From: Lutispora saccharofermentans
GTDB taxonomy: Bacteria; Bacillota; Clostridia; Lutisporales; Lutisporaceae
Length of the DNA stretch: 64,000 bases
Assembly (NCBI RefSeq): GCF_024363565.1
Contig: NZ_JAJEKE010000010.1
Span: 1-64,000 of the forward strand
Direction: 5' to 3'
The translations under genes were made by a program, and so were the position numbers. Position 1 is the first letter of the stretch. The number at the start of each line of letters is the position of its first letter. Positions 17,744 through 27,048 of this stretch are shown here, in pieces. The notes beneath the pieces are model-generated. The model searched no databases. It was not told the origin of the DNA and saw only the letters and a list, made by a program, of their open reading frames with translations.

Positions 17744-19492
17744 TCAGTGTGATTCCCTTTCTCTTAGTTCATTTGTGGCTTCAATGTCAACTTTCTTTTT
17801 ATCTATATCAATAACAACGCCATACAGCCTCTTTGCATTTTCCAAGCTGACCTTTTCATTTATAACATCATCAAAAACTAGCTTTACATCCCTTTCCAAT
17901 GGGTCTCCGAAACCACCAGAGCCCGCAGTTTGAGCACTCAATATGTCACCTTTCCCCAATTCCACACCTGACATTTTTCCAGAGGGCAAAACATATTCTT
18001 TATGGGTGCCCGGATTTATAACAAATCTGCCCGTATCTCCCTGCTTGCCACCAAACAAGCCCCATGGAGCAAATTTCTGTCTATCTCCGTGAGAACTGAA
18101 GGATGTCTCTTGAAGGATCAAATAGTCTCTCCTGAAGCCCAGACCTCCCCTATACTTTCCTGCTCCGCCGGAATCATTCCTTATTTCATATCTGTCAACA
18201 AGAATGGGATACTCATTTTCCAAACACTCTATTGGCAGATTTGATGAATTTGTGATATGAACGTGCACACCATCTAACCCGTCTTTATTATAACGGGCAC
18301 CAAAGCCTCCGCCTAAGCTCTCCGGATAAACAAAGAATTTGCCTGTTCTTTCATCTTTGCCGGATAATACGACTGTCTGAACAGCACTATTGCAGCCCGC
18401 CATTACTTGTTTGGGCACAAGATTGGACATGGCTCCGAACACAACGTCCGCTATACGCTGACAAGTATCGGTTCTTCCTCCAACAGAAGCGGGAGGTACA
18501 GGATTTACGATTGTGCCTTCCGGGGCATATATGGATATAGGTCTATAGAATCCGCCGTTTGGAGGCAGACTTGGATCGATAATCGCTTTCAGTGCATAAT
18601 ATACTGTAGCCTTCAAAGCATTTTCTACCACGTTTATAGCACCTTTAGCCTGCTTTGATGAACCTGTAAAATCAAGATATATCGTATCTTCACTTAAAAC
18701 AAGTTTAACTTTAATAACTAGCTTCTTCCCTATATCAACTCCATCATCGTCCATATAATCTGTGAATTCGTATTCCCCATCGGGTAATGCTAATAATCCG
18801 GCTCTCATTTTTCTTTCACCGTAATCGAGTAATTCTTCCATACCTGATAAAGTAATATTCTTGCCGTATTTGTTCATTATATCTGCTAATCGCTCTGAAC
18901 CAATTGTGTTTGCAGCAATCTGTGCAATTATATCCCCTGTCCTCTCAAAATCTGTACGGCAATTTAAAAGGATGATGTCCAGGATATCCTGCTGCAGTTC
19001 TCCTTTTTCCACGATCCTGACCGGCGGAATCCTTAAGCCTTCCTGGAAAATGCTTGTACTATCTCCAGACATGCTGCCCGGCACTCTTCCCCCCACATCA
19101 GAATGATGAGCTATATTAGCAACAAATGCTACGACTTCATTATTAAAGAACACAGGCGCTGCAATGGTTATATCAGGAAGATGAGTACCTCCCCCATTAT
19201 AAGGATCATTTGCTACAAACATATCTCCAGGGCTCATTTTCTCCAGCGGGTATTTCTTTTTGATCTCACTTATAATGCCCAGCATTGAGCCCAAATGAAC
19301 GGGTATATGTTCAGCCTGAGCTATTGTTTCACCCTTGACATTAAAGATAGCACAGGAACAGTCTTTTCTTTCCTTAATATTTGTTGAATAAGATGTTCTT
19401 ACCAGCGTGCCTCCCATTTCTTCTGCAATGGACATAAAAGCATTGTTTAATACTTCTACAGTAATTGGATCCACTATAACTCTAGTATTCAT
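17744..19492 (-). CDS. hyuB: Hydantoinase/oxoprolinase B subunit
   Basis: A 582-residue protein of the HyuB family (N-methylhydantoinase B, also acetone carboxylase and 5-oxoprolinase parts). It begins DPITVEVLNNAFMSIAEEMG, and holds the family blocks GDMFVANDPYNGGGTHLPD, HHSDVGG, SGSSKQAKGAIN and GGFGDPLERD. Together with HyuA it opens cyclic amides (hydantoins, oxoproline-like rings), often with ATP. Start ATG at 19492 has AAGGAGG 6 bases upstream; the gap to HyuA is 30 bases, so both are in one operon. Length is normal. The substrate cannot be set from sequence. Confidence 0.9.
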   Translation of the reverse strand: MNTRVIVDPITVEVLNNAFMSIAEEMGGTLVRTSYSTNIKERKDCSCAIFNVKGETIAQAEHIPVHLGSMLGIISEIKKKYPLEKMSPGDMFVANDPYNGGGTHLPDITIAAPVFFNNEVVAFVANIAHHSDVGGRVPGSMSGDSTSIFQEGLRIPPVRIVEKGELQQDILDIILLNCRTDFERTGDIIAQIAANTIGSERLADIMNKYGKNITLSGMEELLDYGERKMRAGLLALPDGEYEFTDYMDDDGVDIGKKLVIKVKLVLSEDTIYLDFTGSSKQAKGAINVVENALKATVYYALKAIIDPSLPPNGGFYRPISIYAPEGTIVNPVPPASVGGRTDTCQRIADVVFGAMSNLVPKQVMAGCNSAVQTVVLSGKDERTGKFFVYPESLGGGFGARYNKDGLDGVHVHITNSSNLPIECLENEYPILVDRYEIRNDSGGAGKYRGGLGFRRDYLILQETSFSSHGDRQKFAPWGLFGGKQGDTGRFVINPGTHKEYVLPSGKMSGVELGKGDILSAQTAGSGGFGDPLERDVKLVFDDVINEKVSLENAKRLYGVVIDIDKKKVDIEATNELRERESH

Positions 19493-19522
19493 GTTATCCT
19501 CCTTATACTGATATTTTCTGAT

Positions 19523-21586
19523 TTATATATCTTTTTCATATGAAATCATTACATTATGGCATTTATCAATCGTAACTCTGTGTCCGGGAGGAATCACTAT
19601 GGTTGCATCCATCTGTTCTATAACGGCTGGCCCCATAAATGTATTATTTGCCTTCAATGCGTCTCTATTGTATATTTTTGTTGGAACATATCCGTTTGCT
19701 TCTTCAAAATACACGTCTCTTTCTTCAATAACGGCACCACTGGCATCTTCTCCTCCATCAGGCTTTTCTTCAAATTTTACGGTAGAAACTTTACCTAATG
19801 CTATAGTCCTGAAATTAACTATCTGAATACGAGCACCCTCTCTGCAATATCCATATTCTCTCTTGTGCTCTTTATGGAATAGAGATTTAATTTCTTCTAT
19901 GTTATTCTCATCGATTTTGTCATAATCCACATTAATTGAAAGCTCAAAGTTCTGACCAAAATACCTCATATCCGCATGCTTTATTATGACCCTCTGACTT
20001 TCAGAAATCTTTTCAGCATCCAGCCAGGCATTCCCTTCATCCACAAGACTCTGGAAACACTCATTCATCAAATTGATATTTTCTTTGTTGAAATCTGCAA
20101 TATTTGTCTTTACATAATCCGAACGGATATCTGAAACAAGCAGGCCAACGGCACATAGGATGCCAGGATTGCTTGGCACCATAACTTTTTTGATTCCAAG
20201 GTCTTTTCCGACTTTGGCAGCATGCAGCGCTCCTGCACCTCCAAATGCTACAAGAGTGAATTCTCTCGGATCATACCCTCTCTCAACAGACACTACTCGA
20301 ATTGCTCTGGCCATATTGGAGTTGACTATTGTTATAATACCGCGGGCCGCTTCTATTGTGCTTATTCCCATGGGCTTGGCTATATTCTCCTCTATAGCCT
20401 TGCATGCTGCTTCTTCATCAATTTTCATCCTTCCGCCCAAAATATGTTTTGGATTGAGCCTATGAAGAACCACATTAGCATCTGTTACAGTAGGCAATGT
20501 GCCCCCCTTACCATATGAAACAGGTCCCGGAGAAGCTCCGGCACTTTCAGGTCCTACTTTCAGCATTCCGCCGTTATCGATCCATGCAATGCTTCCACCA
20601 CCCGCTCCTACAGCGGTAACGTCAGTCATAGGCACTCTGACCGGGAATTCAGCTATCGCTTTAGATGTCGTCAATTTGGGAGAGTTGTTTTGAATCAAGC
20701 ATACATCGGTACTGGTTCCGCCCATATCGAATGTAATGATGTCCTTTATACCAGCTATCTTTGTGATGTATGCGGCACCTGAAACACCTGCAGCAGGACC
20801 TGATAAAGCAGTTCTTATGGGTTTCTCAAAAGTTGTTTCTATTGACATCAAGCCGCCGTTTGATTGATTTATATATGGCGTTACACTCATTCCCATCTCT
20901 CTGACACGTTGCTTAAACAAATTAGCATATTTCCCTACAATAGGCCCAATATAACTATTTAGCGATGTGGTTGTCATTCTTTCGTACTCCCTGTATTCAG
21001 GAAGCACATCACTCGAAATAGATACATATGCTTCGGGGTGGCGCTCTTTTATGATCTCCTCAACAATCTTCTCATGAGCAGGATTCTTATATGCGTGCAT
21101 AAGACATACAGCGTATGATTCAACGCCTTCGTCTTTTAATTCATCCACAACTTTTTCTACTTCTTTTCTGTCTATAGCCTTTAAAACACTTCCATCGTAC
21201 ATTATTCTTTCATCTATTTCTTTTCTGAACCTTCTAAATATAATTGGCCGGGGTTTATCAACTTGAACATCATATAACGAAGCTCTCGTCTGTCTCGCCA
21301 ATTCTATTAAATCCCTAAAGCCCTTTGATGTTATTATTCCGGTCTTGCAGCCTTTCCTTTCAAGTGTAGCATTGGTCGCTACCGTTGTACCGTGAGCAAG
21401 ATAAGCCATTTCATCTGGAAGCACATTGTTCATTGACATTATTTGACTTATGCCGTCGCCTATTGCTTCAGACGGATCCCATGGGGTTGAAGGCAGCTTA
21501 TGCGTTTTTATATCTCCGGTTATTTGATTGAACATGCAAACATCTGTAAAAGTGCCGCCAACATCTACACCTATCTTATAAATCAT
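19523..21586 (-). CDS. hyuA: Hydantoinase/oxoprolinase A subunit
   Basis: A 687-residue protein with the N-terminal hydantoinase A domain (DVGGTFTDVCMF, residues 6-17) of the actin-like ATPase fold, a second nucleotide-binding block ITFDMGGTSTDV (~288), and the typical AVGAGGGSIAW and GPESAGASPGP motifs. The A subunit binds and uses ATP in ring opening of hydantoins or 5-oxoproline-like compounds, working with HyuB encoded directly downstream. Its ATG overlaps the stop of the TRAP permease gene in an ATGA arrangement, showing translational coupling between uptake and first catabolic step. Confidence 0.92.
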   Translation of the reverse strand: MIYKIGVDVGGTFTDVCMFNQITGDIKTHKLPSTPWDPSEAIGDGISQIMSMNNVLPDEMAYLAHGTTVATNATLERKGCKTGIITSKGFRDLIELARQTRASLYDVQVDKPRPIIFRRFRKEIDERIMYDGSVLKAIDRKEVEKVVDELKDEGVESYAVCLMHAYKNPAHEKIVEEIIKERHPEAYVSISSDVLPEYREYERMTTTSLNSYIGPIVGKYANLFKQRVREMGMSVTPYINQSNGGLMSIETTFEKPIRTALSGPAAGVSGAAYITKIAGIKDIITFDMGGTSTDVCLIQNNSPKLTTSKAIAEFPVRVPMTDVTAVGAGGGSIAWIDNGGMLKVGPESAGASPGPVSYGKGGTLPTVTDANVVLHRLNPKHILGGRMKIDEEAACKAIEENIAKPMGISTIEAARGIITIVNSNMARAIRVVSVERGYDPREFTLVAFGGAGALHAAKVGKDLGIKKVMVPSNPGILCAVGLLVSDIRSDYVKTNIADFNKENINLMNECFQSLVDEGNAWLDAEKISESQRVIIKHADMRYFGQNFELSINVDYDKIDENNIEEIKSLFHKEHKREYGYCREGARIQIVNFRTIALGKVSTVKFEEKPDGGEDASGAVIEERDVYFEEANGYVPTKIYNRDALKANNTFMGPAVIEQMDATIVIPPGHRVTIDKCHNVMISYEKDI

Positions 21587-23469
21587 AATTTAACCTCCTC
21601 TAGTGTACTCGCTTTGTTTTGTCTTTTTCTCTGAATAATCAATATTATTAATAATGCAGCAAAGACCACTAAACCAATTATGTCGAAAATTACATTCTGC
21701 CATAACAAAAATACAGTTGCTGCAAAAAAACCAAACCTCAAAATAGCATTAAGCTTAACTATAAACCATCCCTGCACAAATCCTGATATTGCATAGCATG
21801 TTACAATACCAACTATAATGGCCCAAATAATACTAGGCGTACTTCCTTGCATAAGATATGCAGGGTTATATACAAACATATATGGTACAAAGAAGGCTAT
21901 TATAGCAAGCTTGCACGACTCGGACGCAGTAGGTATGGATTTGGTCCCTGCAATACTGGCACCTGTATATGCTGCTAATGCAACGGGCGGGGTAATACCG
22001 GACAAGCATGCAAAATAGAAAATAAACATATGAGCTGCTATTGGCAATACTCCCATCTCTATCAGAACCGGAGATAATACTGATACACATAGTAGATATG
22101 AAACTGTTGTGGGCAAGCCCATTCCAAATATTATTGCAGTAACCATACTAAGCAGCAGTGCGAAAATGACCTTCCCTCCCGATAAGCTAATGATCAAAGT
22201 AGAAATTTTCAAGCCTAATCCCGTAAGGTTAATAATACCGATTACTAAACCGGCGCATGCGCATGCACATGCTACGGAGGCTATGCCTTTTGCCGAATAG
22301 GCAAGGGTATCAATAATCTTTTTAAGACCCATCCTTCTTTCTTTATCCAAGTAACATACTAATATGCTTGCTACCATAGAATAGAAGGCACATGCAATCG
22401 GAGAAAGCTTAAATACTACCAGCAAAACTATTAGCAGTACCAGAGGCATTAAGATCAGCCAATCCTTTTTCAGCACTGCCATAGCTGATGGAATCTCTTC
22501 CTTGCTCAATCCTTTTAGATTGATTTTTGCTGCCTTGCAGTCTATAGAAATCCAAATTGTAAAGAAATACATAAGCGCAGGTATAATTGCCGCACGCATA
22601 ACCTCAAGATATGGAACCCCAAGGAATTCCGCCATTAGAAATGCCCCCGCCGCCATAACAGGAGGCATGATCTGTGCTCCGATAGCAGCGGAAGATATTA
22701 CTGAGCCGGCAAAAAGATTATCGTATTTCAGCTTTATCATAAGGGGCACAATTATAGAGCCGGTCGCTGCCACACATGCTACAGCACTACCAGATATAGT
22801 GCCGAAAAGAGCACACGCTATAACCGCAATCTTAGCCGGCCCGCCTCTTGATCTTCCTGCTACACCTTTGGCCAATTCTAGGAAAACGTCCCCAGCCCCG
22901 GTTTTCTCTAAAAAAGCTGCAAAGATTACAAACATTGTCACAAATGTAGCTGCCGTGTCCAAGGCCGTACCAAATAGCCCATCATAGGTATATAAAGCCG
23001 TGATTATGCGTTTGATGCTATACCCTTTATGGCCTAGCATTCCGGGAATATAATTACCCAATAATCCATATGCTATAAATATTATTGCAATCAGAGGAAG
23101 CGCAAGACCATTAGATCTTCGGGTAGCTTCCAAGACAACAATGATGGCGATTATTCCAAATATAATATCTGCATTAGTTGTCCATATGCCTCCTCGAGTC
23201 AACATATCGTTCATTTCAATAGCAATATAGATACAGGATGCCAAGCCGCCGAGCATAAGCAAGATATTACCGATTCCAATTTGCTTTTCCCCCTCTTTTG
23301 AGAAAAATGAATATGTCAAGTAAATCATGATCAGTACGAACATAAGGTGCGTTGTTCTGAAAATATTGGCAGGGAGAGGGTAAAATACCAATGTGATAAT
23401 ATGGAACAAGGACATCAAAGCTCCGATAATATATATAGACTTGTTTAAAATGTTATCTTTTTCTGCCAT
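21583..23469 (-). CDS. TRAP transporter fused 4TM-12TM permease (TAXI type)
   Basis: A 628-residue membrane protein with about 16-18 hydrophobic segments. It joins the small (DctQ-like) and large (DctM-like) TRAP membrane parts in one chain, as is usual for TAXI-TRAP systems. The DctM part shows conserved blocks such as GTISGSAVACVAATGSI and FGMGLPTTVSYLLC. It uses an ion gradient to take up a solute delivered by the binding protein encoded 70 bases upstream. Start ATG follows AAAAGGAGG. The gene overlaps hyuA by 4 bases, tying import to hydantoinase activity. Confidence 0.92.
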   Translation of the reverse strand: MAEKDNILNKSIYIIGALMSLFHIITLVFYPLPANIFRTTHLMFVLIMIYLTYSFFSKEGEKQIGIGNILLMLGGLASCIYIAIEMNDMLTRGGIWTTNADIIFGIIAIIVVLEATRRSNGLALPLIAIIFIAYGLLGNYIPGMLGHKGYSIKRIITALYTYDGLFGTALDTAATFVTMFVIFAAFLEKTGAGDVFLELAKGVAGRSRGGPAKIAVIACALFGTISGSAVACVAATGSIIVPLMIKLKYDNLFAGSVISSAAIGAQIMPPVMAAGAFLMAEFLGVPYLEVMRAAIIPALMYFFTIWISIDCKAAKINLKGLSKEEIPSAMAVLKKDWLILMPLVLLIVLLVVFKLSPIACAFYSMVASILVCYLDKERRMGLKKIIDTLAYSAKGIASVACACACAGLVIGIINLTGLGLKISTLIISLSGGKVIFALLLSMVTAIIFGMGLPTTVSYLLCVSVLSPVLIEMGVLPIAAHMFIFYFACLSGITPPVALAAYTGASIAGTKSIPTASESCKLAIIAFFVPYMFVYNPAYLMQGSTPSIIWAIIVGIVTCYAISGFVQGWFIVKLNAILRFGFFAATVFLLWQNVIFDIIGLVVFAALLIILIIQRKRQNKASTLEEVKL

Positions 23470-23539
23470 CTAATTTCCTCCTTTTTTAGATAATTAAAAC
23501 AAGTGCAACCACTAGCTGAATTGTTTTAAAATAACATTA

Positions 23540-24556
23540 TTATTTCATTTCCGGAGGCATGAGTTCATCTGGAATATTAATTCCCTTTTCTTTAAAATAT
23601 TTCACTGCCCCAGCATGATATGGTATAGTCGAATAACCTACGTTCTCTAAACCAGATTCTTTCGCAAATTGTGGGAATATGGTATTAACTAAGTCATTAT
23701 TTTCATACACAGCCTTTACTACCTGATAAACAAACTCATCATCCTGATCAGATGATGAAATTACCATGTTATATAATCCGGCTCCGTGTGCACCATCAGG
23801 AAGCGCTTTATAATACCCTGCAGGGATATCCAACCATACATATTGAGGATATGCTTCTTTGAAGGCCTTTTCATATTCTGGGCCTATCGTTATAAGAGTT
23901 AGCTTCTTTGTAGCTTCCAATTCAGATACAGCAGATGTAGGATGAGCCAGTGAAAATCCATCTATTGTGCCATCTCCCAGAGCCCTTGCTGCGTCTGAAT
24001 TAGGCAGGTTCATCATATTAGCTTTGATATCAAACAGTTTAAACACTCTATTGGTTATTATTTCATTTGAACTTCCTACAGGGCCCCCACTATATGACTT
24101 CCCATTGAAATCTTTAAGTGTTTTAATACCCGAATCAGCTGTGGTTATAAACATATAAACCCCACCCCACCCTGGCATAACGGCTCTTATTTTGTCACAT
24201 GTCTTTCCCTCAAAATCAAATTTCCCATGATATGCCTCCCATGCGACCTCTGTAGCGCACATACCTACCTCAATTTCTCCAGCATGTACAAGCATAGCAT
24301 TGTTTGCTGAAGCCCCTGTTACCTCTACAGCTGCTTCAAACTTATCTTTCAGCTGTTGATTAACAACCGTTGAAATTGCAGAAGCTCCCATGTAAAAACC
24401 TCCTCCTGGTGATGAAGCACCAATAGCAAATTTGGTAACTTTTCCGGGTTCTGCTGTCGATGCTTGTCCAGATTCTGGGGTACTGTTCCCTTGGCAACCT
24501 GTCAACGGCAATATCACCAGCATGACACATAGTAATAGAACGCTTAACCTTCTCAT
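23540..24556 (-). CDS. TAXI-family TRAP solute-binding lipoprotein
   Basis: A 338-residue binding protein. The N-terminal signal ends in the lipobox LTGC (Cys at residue 21), so it is anchored to the outer face of the membrane. The mature part starts with the TAXI pattern FAIGASSPGGGFYMGASAIS and has DAARALGDGTIDGF and WLDIPAGYY further on. TAXI proteins bind small organic acids such as glutamate or 2-oxo acids; the ligand here is unknown. First gene of the minus-strand operon, with GGGAGGG ahead of its ATG. A sigma-54 promoter sits about 70 bases upstream at 24640-24625. Confidence 0.92.
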   Translation of the reverse strand: MRRLSVLLLCVMLVILPLTGCQGNSTPESGQASTAEPGKVTKFAIGASSPGGGFYMGASAISTVVNQQLKDKFEAAVEVTGASANNAMLVHAGEIEVGMCATEVAWEAYHGKFDFEGKTCDKIRAVMPGWGGVYMFITTADSGIKTLKDFNGKSYSGGPVGSSNEIITNRVFKLFDIKANMMNLPNSDAARALGDGTIDGFSLAHPTSAVSELEATKKLTLITIGPEYEKAFKEAYPQYVWLDIPAGYYKALPDGAHGAGLYNMVISSSDQDDEFVYQVVKAVYENNDLVNTIFPQFAKESGLENVGYSTIPYHAGAVKYFKEKGINIPDELMPPEMK

Positions 24557-24624
24557 ATAAATTCCCTCCCATAGTTTTTACCGGCTTGTGTTTTCATATA
24601 TATGAAGCCTGCAACTATATATCA

Positions 24625-24640
24625 AGCAAAGATTATGCCA
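24625..24640 (-). promoter_or_regulatory. Sigma-54 promoter of the TRAP-hyu operon
   Basis: Minus strand TGGCAT-N5-TTGCT matches the -24/-12 consensus TGGCAY-N5-TTGCW, with the invariant GG and GC at the proper 10-base spacing. It points toward the TAXI binding-protein gene (start 24556). Confidence 0.88.
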
Positions 24641-24679
24641 TGTGGTAATAGATATAAAGTAAGGCCTTTTATATAACAT

Positions 24680-24703
24680 ATATGTTCCAATGTCGGAACA
24701 TAT
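24680..24703. promoter_or_regulatory. Palindromic activator site (candidate UAS)
   Basis: ATATGTTCC-N6-GGAACATAT is a perfect 9-base inverted repeat. It lies about 50 bases upstream of the minus sigma-54 promoter and about 175 bases upstream of the plus one, so one site could serve both directions. A Fis-type activator such as the PrpR-like protein at 14429-16351 usually binds such dyads; that pairing is inference. A further half site TGTTCT follows at 24704-24709. Confidence 0.7.
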
Positions 24704-24866
24704 TGTTCTATTCATTGTGCCATTATGATACATTAAAACTTTTATTTTATTCTGTTCATTAGATATGTCAGTTTGATTTTACAAGCACATTAATAAATGT
24801 ATTTTGTGCAGGTGCATAAAAACTTGCTGCTCTCTAAATAAGGCTTTTTCGGTCACATGTCTGAAC

Positions 24867-24882
24867 TGGCATAAGTATTGCT
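24867..24882 (+). promoter_or_regulatory. Sigma-54 promoter of the cyclodeaminase-like gene
   Basis: TGGCAT-N5-TTGCT on the plus strand, the same -24/-12 elements as the divergent promoter. The start of transcription would fall near 24894 and the ATG is at 24930. Confidence 0.88.
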
Positions 24883-24929
24883 TATATGTTTATGTACAAA
24901 GGTTATAAAACCATTTAAGGAGGATATAT

Positions 24930-25964
24930 ATGAAAAACGGTGAAGTATTATTTTTAACGCAGGAGGAAGTCATTAAAGCAGGGGCATTGGATATGAGCAT
25001 AGCCGTTCCGACTATGGAACAAGTTTTTAGCCTTCACGAGAAAAAAGATTATGTCCTGCCGCAAAAAAGCGTATTACGCTGGGGTGATCTTGAAAGCGAA
25101 AGTACAAAAGGCAGAATTAATTGCATGCCCGGATCCATTGGCGGAAATCTCAATGCAATCGGTATAAAATGGATCTCAAGCTCTCCGCAGAATCCTTTTA
25201 AGTATAATCTGCCCAGAGCTTCCGCTGTCATTATTTTAAATGATCCCGAAACCCTTGTACCAATGGCGATCATGGACGGGGCAGCTATCAGTGCATCAAG
25301 AACGGGAGCAAATTCAGGTGTCGCATCAAAGTACCTTGCCAAAAAAAATTCCAAAACACTTGGATTAATCGGAGCAGGCGTCCAAAACAGGACTCAGCTT
25401 CTTGCAGTCAACTATGCACATCCTGAAATTGAAACTATAAAGATTTATGACCTTTATGAAGAAAGAGCTGCAAAATTTGCACAGGAGATGGGTGCTTCAT
25501 TAGATAAAGATATTACGGTATCTAAAACTCCTTATGAAGCTGTCAAAGGTTCTGACATATTTATTACTGCTACGGTTACAAAAACACCTATCATTAAATC
25601 TGACTGGATTGAGCCGGGTGTATTATACTGCCATGTAGGAAGCCATGAATGTGAATTTGAGACTATACTAAAAATGGACAAAAGAATCGTTGATGACTGG
25701 TCCGAAATAAAACATAGAGGTGTCGAAAGCCTGGCTATCATGTTTAATTCAGGCATGATTGACGACAGCTATATCAGCGCTGAGCTTGGACAGGTCGTTA
25801 ATGGAGTCAAAAAGGGAAGAGAAAATGATACAGAAACAATCTATTTAAACACAGTTGGCATGGGAATTGAAGACGTTGCCCTGGCAATTAAGGTTTACAA
25901 AAATGCAGTAGAAATGGGCCTGGGTAAAAAATTATCCTTGTGGGAAAAACCCTTTGCTGTATAA
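24930..25964 (+). CDS. Ornithine cyclodeaminase / mu-crystallin family enzyme
   Basis: A 344-residue NAD(P)-binding enzyme. The Rossmann motif GLIGAGVQNRTQ (~143-154), the SRTGANSGVASKYLA segment (~123) that contacts cofactor and substrate, and the TATVTKTPII block (~208) place it in the ornithine cyclodeaminase/mu-crystallin family. Members include ornithine cyclodeaminase, alanine dehydrogenase, ketimine reductases and SbnB. Several clostridial relatives carry the name tyramine oxidase subunit B, which I would not take literally. Start ATG has AAGGAGG. It is transcribed away from the TRAP-hyu operon from its own sigma-54 promoter, so it is likely part of the same catabolic pathway and may act on an imine or cyclic amino acid. 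Confidence 0.85.
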   Translation: MKNGEVLFLTQEEVIKAGALDMSIAVPTMEQVFSLHEKKDYVLPQKSVLRWGDLESESTKGRINCMPGSIGGNLNAIGIKWISSSPQNPFKYNLPRASAVIILNDPETLVPMAIMDGAAISASRTGANSGVASKYLAKKNSKTLGLIGAGVQNRTQLLAVNYAHPEIETIKIYDLYEERAAKFAQEMGASLDKDITVSKTPYEAVKGSDIFITATVTKTPIIKSDWIEPGVLYCHVGSHECEFETILKMDKRIVDDWSEIKHRGVESLAIMFNSGMIDDSYISAELGQVVNGVKKGRENDTETIYLNTVGMGIEDVALAIKVYKNAVEMGLGKKLSLWEKPFAV

Positions 25965-26067
25965 GGTCAGAAGATATAAGAAACTTAACAGTTCATCATA
26001 ATTATATGCTTTTTTAATCACCCACATTAACCTAAATCTTTTATATATCAACTTATCCTGGATACAT

Positions 26068-26105
26068 AAATAATAGGGAAACTAATCACAGTTTCCCTAT
26101 TATTT
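26068..26105. terminator. Strong hairpin between convergent genes
   Basis: AAATAATAGGGAAACT (26068-26083) pairs perfectly with its complement at 26090-26105 around a 6-base loop. The A/T ends give U-tracts in both directions, so it can end the cyclodeaminase transcript and the nitroreductase transcript. Confidence 0.85.
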
Positions 26106-26178
26106 ATATATATGGCGTATTGGATGCAATCAATCCTTATAGATTCTTATACTGTTGTAATGTTACCTGCTGCTCCTT

Positions 26179-26682
26179 TTACCATTTATCATAATGTACC
26201 CTGTCCGGTCTAAACCTTTCCCTTACTTCCCTTTTCTCTGCCGGATGCCCTACGGCTATAACTGCTACCGGTATGATGTGCTCCGGCAAATTCAGCATCT
26301 TAGAGATCTTCTCCACCAGTTCTTCTCTGGCGTATACTCCGCACCAGCATGTGCCCAGGCCCATGGACTCTGCCTGAAGCAATATGTTTTGTATGGCTGC
26401 AGCCATGTCCTGGATCCAGAAAGCTCCGTCATATTTCAGATTACTGGAGTCGCAGCAGGGAACGATGGCCAGAGGGGCCTCCAACAACATCTGAGTGTAG
26501 GGGTGATGCTTTGGAATCTCATCCAGAAGAGAACGATCTTTGATAACAACAAAATGCCAGGGCTGCTCATTTCCGGCAGACGGCGCATACATGGCGGCCC
26601 GCAGCAGCTCATGGATCTGCTCATCTGTCACAGGTTTATTATCATACTTTCTTATACTTCTTCTGGTATATATTTCTTTCAT
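26179..26682 (-). CDS. Nitroreductase-family FMN protein
   Basis: A 167-residue flavoprotein. It opens with IYTRRSIRKYDNKPV, the FMN-binding start of the nitroreductase family, then RAAMYAPSAGNEQPWHF and ends with IAVGHPAEK, all family hallmarks. Such enzymes use NAD(P)H to reduce nitro groups, quinones or flavins; the physiological substrate is unknown. I chose the ATG at 26682 since AAAGG lies about 11 bases upstream, while the earlier in-frame ATG (26715) has no ribosome binding site. Two Trp/Cys residues in TCWCGVYA are notable but common in clostridial members. Confidence 0.85.
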   Translation of the reverse strand: MKEIYTRRSIRKYDNKPVTDEQIHELLRAAMYAPSAGNEQPWHFVVIKDRSLLDEIPKHHPYTQMLLEAPLAIVPCCDSSNLKYDGAFWIQDMAAAIQNILLQAESMGLGTCWCGVYAREELVEKISKMLNLPEHIIPVAVIAVGHPAEKREVRERFRPDRVHYDKW

Positions 26683-26767
26683 GATATCACTGCCTTTCAA
26701 TGGAATTTGATTCATAATCTATAAAAAATACGACAGGAAACGGGGAACACGGATTAACACTGATTTA

Positions 26768-26924
26768 GCACTGATTTACACGGAATAATTTTTTTATATG
26801 CAACATTTAGGTTCCTTAAATAGCATGGTATAACTCATGTTCAGCATTATGGGGTTCGCTTTCTGTTTACTCTTGTGCCATCCCTTCAGTGTGAATCTGT
26901 GAAAGATTCCGTGAAAATCAGTGC
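26768..26924. repeat. Inverted-repeat intergenic element
   Basis: GCACTGATTTACACGGAA (26768-26785) and TTCCGTGAAAATCAGTGC (26907-26924) are inverted copies that differ at one base, enclosing 121 bases without a gene. Related ACACTGATTT and CACGGATT units lie just to the left. This has the look of a short MITE or REP pair. The rest of 26716-27048 holds no gene that I can support; AGAGACTAGCGGCTAGAGACCAGAGAC near 26965 is another low-complexity repeat. Confidence 0.5.
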
Positions 26925-27048
26925 TCTCCGTAACTTATGACCCCAAAGGAATCCCCTAATACCAGAGACTAGCGGCTAGAGACCAGAGACATAAAAAATG
27001 CTTCGCATTATTTATATTACGCATCAGCATTGCAAGTTTATTACTGGA

